Source: Spirogloea muscicola
Lineage: Eukaryota > Streptophyta > Zygnematophyceae > Spirogloeales > Spirogloeaceae
Assembly: GCA_009602725.1 (NCBI GenBank)
Contig: WELB01000338.1
Location: forward strand, 75,964-97,346
Reading direction: 5' to 3'
DNA: 21,383 nucleotides
A program made the position numbers and the translations under genes. The notes beneath the pieces were generated by a model. That model was not told where the DNA came from, ran no database searches, and saw only the letters and a program-made list of their open reading frames with translations. Positions 18,319 through 21,383 of this stretch are shown piece by piece. Numbering within the stretch: position 1 is the stretch's first letter; each line of letters begins with the position of its first letter.

Positions 18319-18978
18319 CTAGACGACGAGCACAGGATGGCAAACATCATTCACACAGTCGCAGTCATTATAGATTAGGCTGCAGGGGGGGCCTTTCCAT
18401 GTCCCTGTGCACTTTGATGGTATCTCATAAGGGCAAGGGTTATCTGTTCTTGGGCCCATGTCTGTGCACTCGCATTTGCAATTCCCAGTACAGCATGCTG
18501 ATAGTAGCCCTCCTTCAAGTATCCTCCCATCTCTTGAGCTCGATATCGGGCTATGGCAATCACATCTTCCACTAGATGATAGACTTTGAATGTGACATAT
18601 TTTCAGGTATAGTGCAAGACCTTTCGGTCACAAAGTAGTCGATGGTATGTTACCATGCCTAATAAGGACGGGCTGCACGTTAGTCTTCAGATCAACCAGC
18701 TCGCATCGTGCATAAGAGATGTCACAATTTGTCATGTCAAATACGAATATGCACTTCTTGGTACTAACTGGGCTTCTTTCCATGGTTTATACCGTTGCAC
18801 CTACAGAATATGCCATAATCTATCTCCGCCTCGTTCTGCCAGTGATTCTATGCAGCACTTCTCGTTGATTTCCCATAAAATAATCGCCCTTGACACTGCC
18901 TATAGTTGCACAGCTTGCTTTAGCTGCAACGACAACACAAATGCTCATCAAAGAGAGGAGCGTCGGAAACAACATCAT
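18319..18978 (-). pseudogene. D2: secreted Cys-rich gene, probably degraded
   Basis: The 5' part (ATG at 18978) encodes MMLFPTLLSLMSICVVVAAK then ASCATIGSVKG. It differs by indels from D1 and soon meets TAG. A middle open stretch has KKCIFVFDMTNCDISYARC and ELVDLKTNVQPVLIRHG. The tail (18571-18319, after a CTAG acceptor, phase 2) is clearly Cys-rich: GRCDCHSP, LLSACCTGNCKCECTDMG, then NPCPYEIPSKC, PPCSLIYNDCDCVNDVC and a stop at 18319-18321. The phase-2 start two residues before CxC matches A, B and E. I could not join the parts with good splice sites, so it may be a pseudogene or an unresolved multi-exon gene. It lies directly upstream of E2. Confidence 0.5.
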
Positions 18979-19031
18979 CACCTCCGTTATCTGCAGTAGC
19001 ACAAGCATCACCTATCTGTCAATTTACCAGT

Positions 19032-19036
19032 CATGG
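19032..19036 (-). other. Empty insertion site of the solo LTR
   Basis: CCATG on the minus strand occurs once, between flanks that in the left arm are separated by the solo LTR and its duplicated CCATG. This fixes the LTR ends to the base. Confidence 0.9.
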
Positions 19037-19484
19037 AGCGTCTGCTTGGGTACGCATGATACAATGCTAAAGTGGCCCCTGAATTGCAAGTAGAGGGTAC
19101 CTTACTGTTGTCCAAGCCACAAAATTTACGAAGTCTAATACACTAAATAGGTTTATAGAGAAGGATATGATGGCCCCATTTATGAAGCTATGCTTATTAT
19201 CAGGGTAGTATGAGTGAGTGATAAAGGCTTGTGCCTCCGTCCGTGTGACTGAGGTGTTCTGATTCTCTCTCTATTATTACAATAGTTGCTCCTTGTGAGC
19301 CTGTAATAGCAGCAATCGATCTGGAGATTGCAACAATGGAGCCTCCAAAAGGGGCAGTCCAGCCATATTGTTGTATTGTGGAGATGAAGCTGCTCCAGCG
19401 CATAACTATATTTCTATTTGGATAATATGTGCTGTAATTGCAGGGTCCGAGAGCCATAAGACCATAAAGAGCTGGCGCAGGCTT
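19037..19484 (-). other. Conserved spacer with possible exon downstream of C2
   Basis: Mirror of 2411-2860. The frame 19457-19200 on the minus strand is open (CNYSTYYPNRNIVMRWSS, then GWTAPFGGSIVAISR), as in the left arm. No start or splice site is supported. The rest is AT-rich spacer. Confidence 0.3.
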
Positions 19485-19899
19485 CTACACACTATTGCAG
19501 CAGGTTCCCACTACTGCATTATCTACTGTAAGAAAGGAGCCCTCTTAATCTATCCAAGTGCAAGTGTACATCTGATTATTGTTGGGGTAGCTATTTCCTG
19601 GTGTAACACTGCTCAGGTCAGTTGTAGTACAACCACCGCTGGCCATGAAGAACGCACTGGGGCTGTGTGTTTAGCAACTACCGGTCAGTACTAGAGTATC
19701 ACTCGGGCCTAGGGTGATATCCCCGTCTGCAAGCGAGCCAGTCTCGCCGTAATAGCATTGCAAGCAGTGGTCGTAGTAGCGAAAGGACACCTTACTGGTT
19801 GCTATTCAAGATCCTGTTAAACGACAGTACGTCCACTCTGACTCTGCATGCAAGCACCAGCAACGGCACGAGCATTGCTAATGGCGTCATCTTAGCCAT
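19485..19899 (-). pseudogene. C2: secreted protein gene with frameshift and stops
   Basis: ATG at 19899 starts MAKMTPLAMLVPLLVLACRV, a signal peptide, followed by DVLSFNRILNSN. A short deletion next to this segment shifts the frame before KVSFRYYDHCLQCYYG. Later blocks are GDITLGPSDTLVLTGSC, then TAA, SAFFMASGGCTTT and MYTCTWID, then TAA. It ends VVGTCCNSV-stop at 19485-19487. There is one copy of the unit that is triplicated in C1. Lesions differ from those of C1, so the two copies decayed separately. Confidence 0.65.
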
Positions 19900-19965
19900 A
19901 TTACTGAGAGATCATCTTCAGTAATGTGCGCTCAAATGTGAGACTTTTAGAAGCGGTTGGGGGGT

Positions 19966-20959
19966 TCAACAGACACCAGTACTTCTGTAAATCACGTTGC
20001 TGCAACCGCACACAAACCCTGCCGGAGGGTTACCAGCATTGTTGGCAGTGCACCTTGAGCAATCCTTCTTCACTCCTTGAACTTCCAAGCAACAAGCAAT
20101 TGCGGTAGTACCTTTGCACATTTCCGCCTTTATGTAAAAGCAGTTCTCCTTGCGACAACGCGATGAAGGGCTCATAGCTTAATGCCATTGCTGGAAGCTG
20201 TTGATACGCACTGGCAGTCGGTGTTGCCATTGGTCCTTTTATCTTGACAAGTGCACCCGCCTGCCAGAAAGTAGCAGCAATAAGCAGGCGCCGTGGTCAT
20301 CATCCCATAATTACATTGCAGGTGACGAAAGTTGACGTGCAAGCATTGACAATGTAGATGGTGCTAGAATAGGACTTCATTGTAATTGTGAATAAGTACT
20401 CCTGTGTGGACGATTGCAATACTCGTGTGACGTGCAGGCCGTATCCATGGCTGGCCCCATGCTTTGGAACCAGCACAACACTTAAAAGAAGGTATGACTA
20501 TTGCGAAATTGGTAAGTGACAAAGTTATGTGGAGGAGTATCTTACACGAAGGGGTGCAGTCTCCTTTGCAGCCACAACTGCCTGCGGTTCCGCCAAGAGC
20601 GCCGCTGCACGGCTTGTTTGTGCAGCCGTTACTTGAGCACGTGGAGTCGTCACCTGCCAGTCGCCTCTTGCATTGAAGCCCTTCATAACGCTCTTGGGCA
20701 TCATTACAGAGTTTTGTGCGATGAGCCCGGAGTGGAGGGACGCGCTCATGAGGCCAGGTGCACTTGCGTAGCGCTGTTAGGAAGAGCTTGGGGTAGTAGC
20801 CAGTATCCACAAGCGTTGAGACTCCCTCTGTCATGTGGTTAAGAACCTGAAAAGTCAGACGGACTAAGGATGCTCCTTCCACGGGCTCGAATTTGACATG
20901 GCAGCTGGTGAAGCGATCAGCCGCCACATAATCCTGCCTCACATGTCACCCAGCGCCAT
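19966..20959 (-). pseudogene. A5: A-family copy lacking exon 1, with frameshifts
   Basis: Exon 2 (20959-20546) begins WRWVTC, where A1 has WRCVTC, so one conserved Cys is lost. A 2-base deletion follows in the AGDHV codons. Further on it has TSCHVKFEP, LTFQVLNH (Cys to Phe), GYYPKLFL, RKCTWPHE and SCGCKGDCTPS. Exon 3 (20260-19966) matches A1 exon 3 (DCQC, GTTAIACC, FVCGCSNV, GVC-stop) with a 1-base deletion after NGI that creates TGA. Splice sites persist (T|GTAAGA, CTGGCAG). Exon 1 is absent: upstream sequence is replaced by GT/GA repeats and a copia fragment. Confidence 0.8.
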
Positions 20960-21000
20960 CTGCGGCAGCAAGAAAGAAGCAGTCAATTCCAGGGACCAAA

Positions 21001-21383
<383 letters not shown>

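Larger units (their letters stand above)
15940..20962 (-). repeat. Right arm of large inverted duplication
   Basis: Mirror of about 1-6555. It starts at the KEELEY codons of B2 exon 1 and continues through E2, D2, C2 and A5 to intron 1 of A5. There, at about 20998, a GT microsatellite replaces the homology. It lacks the solo LTR and carries a single C repeat unit, so in those respects it keeps the ancestral state. Confidence 0.9.

Overview
This window is eukaryotic nuclear DNA. It has short GT-AG introns, plant-style Ty1/copia integrase sequence, a YADD-type LINE fragment, a solo LTR, long GA/CT/TA/GT microsatellites, and no bacterial operon features. The copia sequence and the intron style fit a land plant or close relative, perhaps a seed-free lineage. 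The species cannot be fixed from the sequence.

The content is a cluster of small secreted cysteine-rich protein genes that I do not recognise as any named family. I label them A to E. A and B are clear paralogues. Each has a signal peptide, a conserved KEELEYAIL...DCILVHHTGC segment, a phase-2 intron, a second conserved exon (CVTC..GDHV..D..TSCHV.FEP..., then GYYPK...RKCTWPHE) and a phase-1 intron into a different cysteine-dense tail. E is smaller and has the same phase-2 intron placed two residues before a CxxC. C and D are degraded secreted genes. By eye three genes are intact: A1 (183-1625, +), B2 (15851-17211, +) and E2 (17585-18259, -). A2, A3, A4, A5, B1, C1, C2, D1, D2 and E1 carry stops, frameshifts, missing exons or unclear splicing.

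Layout: about 1-6555 (left arm: A1, C1, D1, E1 on +, B1 on -) is repeated in inverted orientation at about 15940-20960 (right arm: B2 on +, E2, D2, C2, A5 on -). Between the arms is a second inverted pair, A2 (+, 6556-8062) and A3 (-, about 11070-12618). Its loop holds a truncated LINE (-) and a truncated A4 (+). From 12620 to 15850 is GC-rich, repeat-rich DNA with a candidate inverted-repeat element, hairpins, a 58-bp direct repeat and a CT/GA microsatellite containing the only N. A copia integrase fragment closes the window on the right.

The two arms have diverged independently. A solo LTR with a CCATG target duplication is in the left arm only, and the right arm keeps the empty site. A 95-nt deletion at an 8-bp repeat fused D1 to E1 on the left. 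A 149-bp unit is triplicated in C1 only. The inverted duplication is therefore probably real and not recent, and the cluster looks like a birth-and-death family of secreted cysteine-rich proteins with exchangeable C-terminal exons. Their function is unknown.
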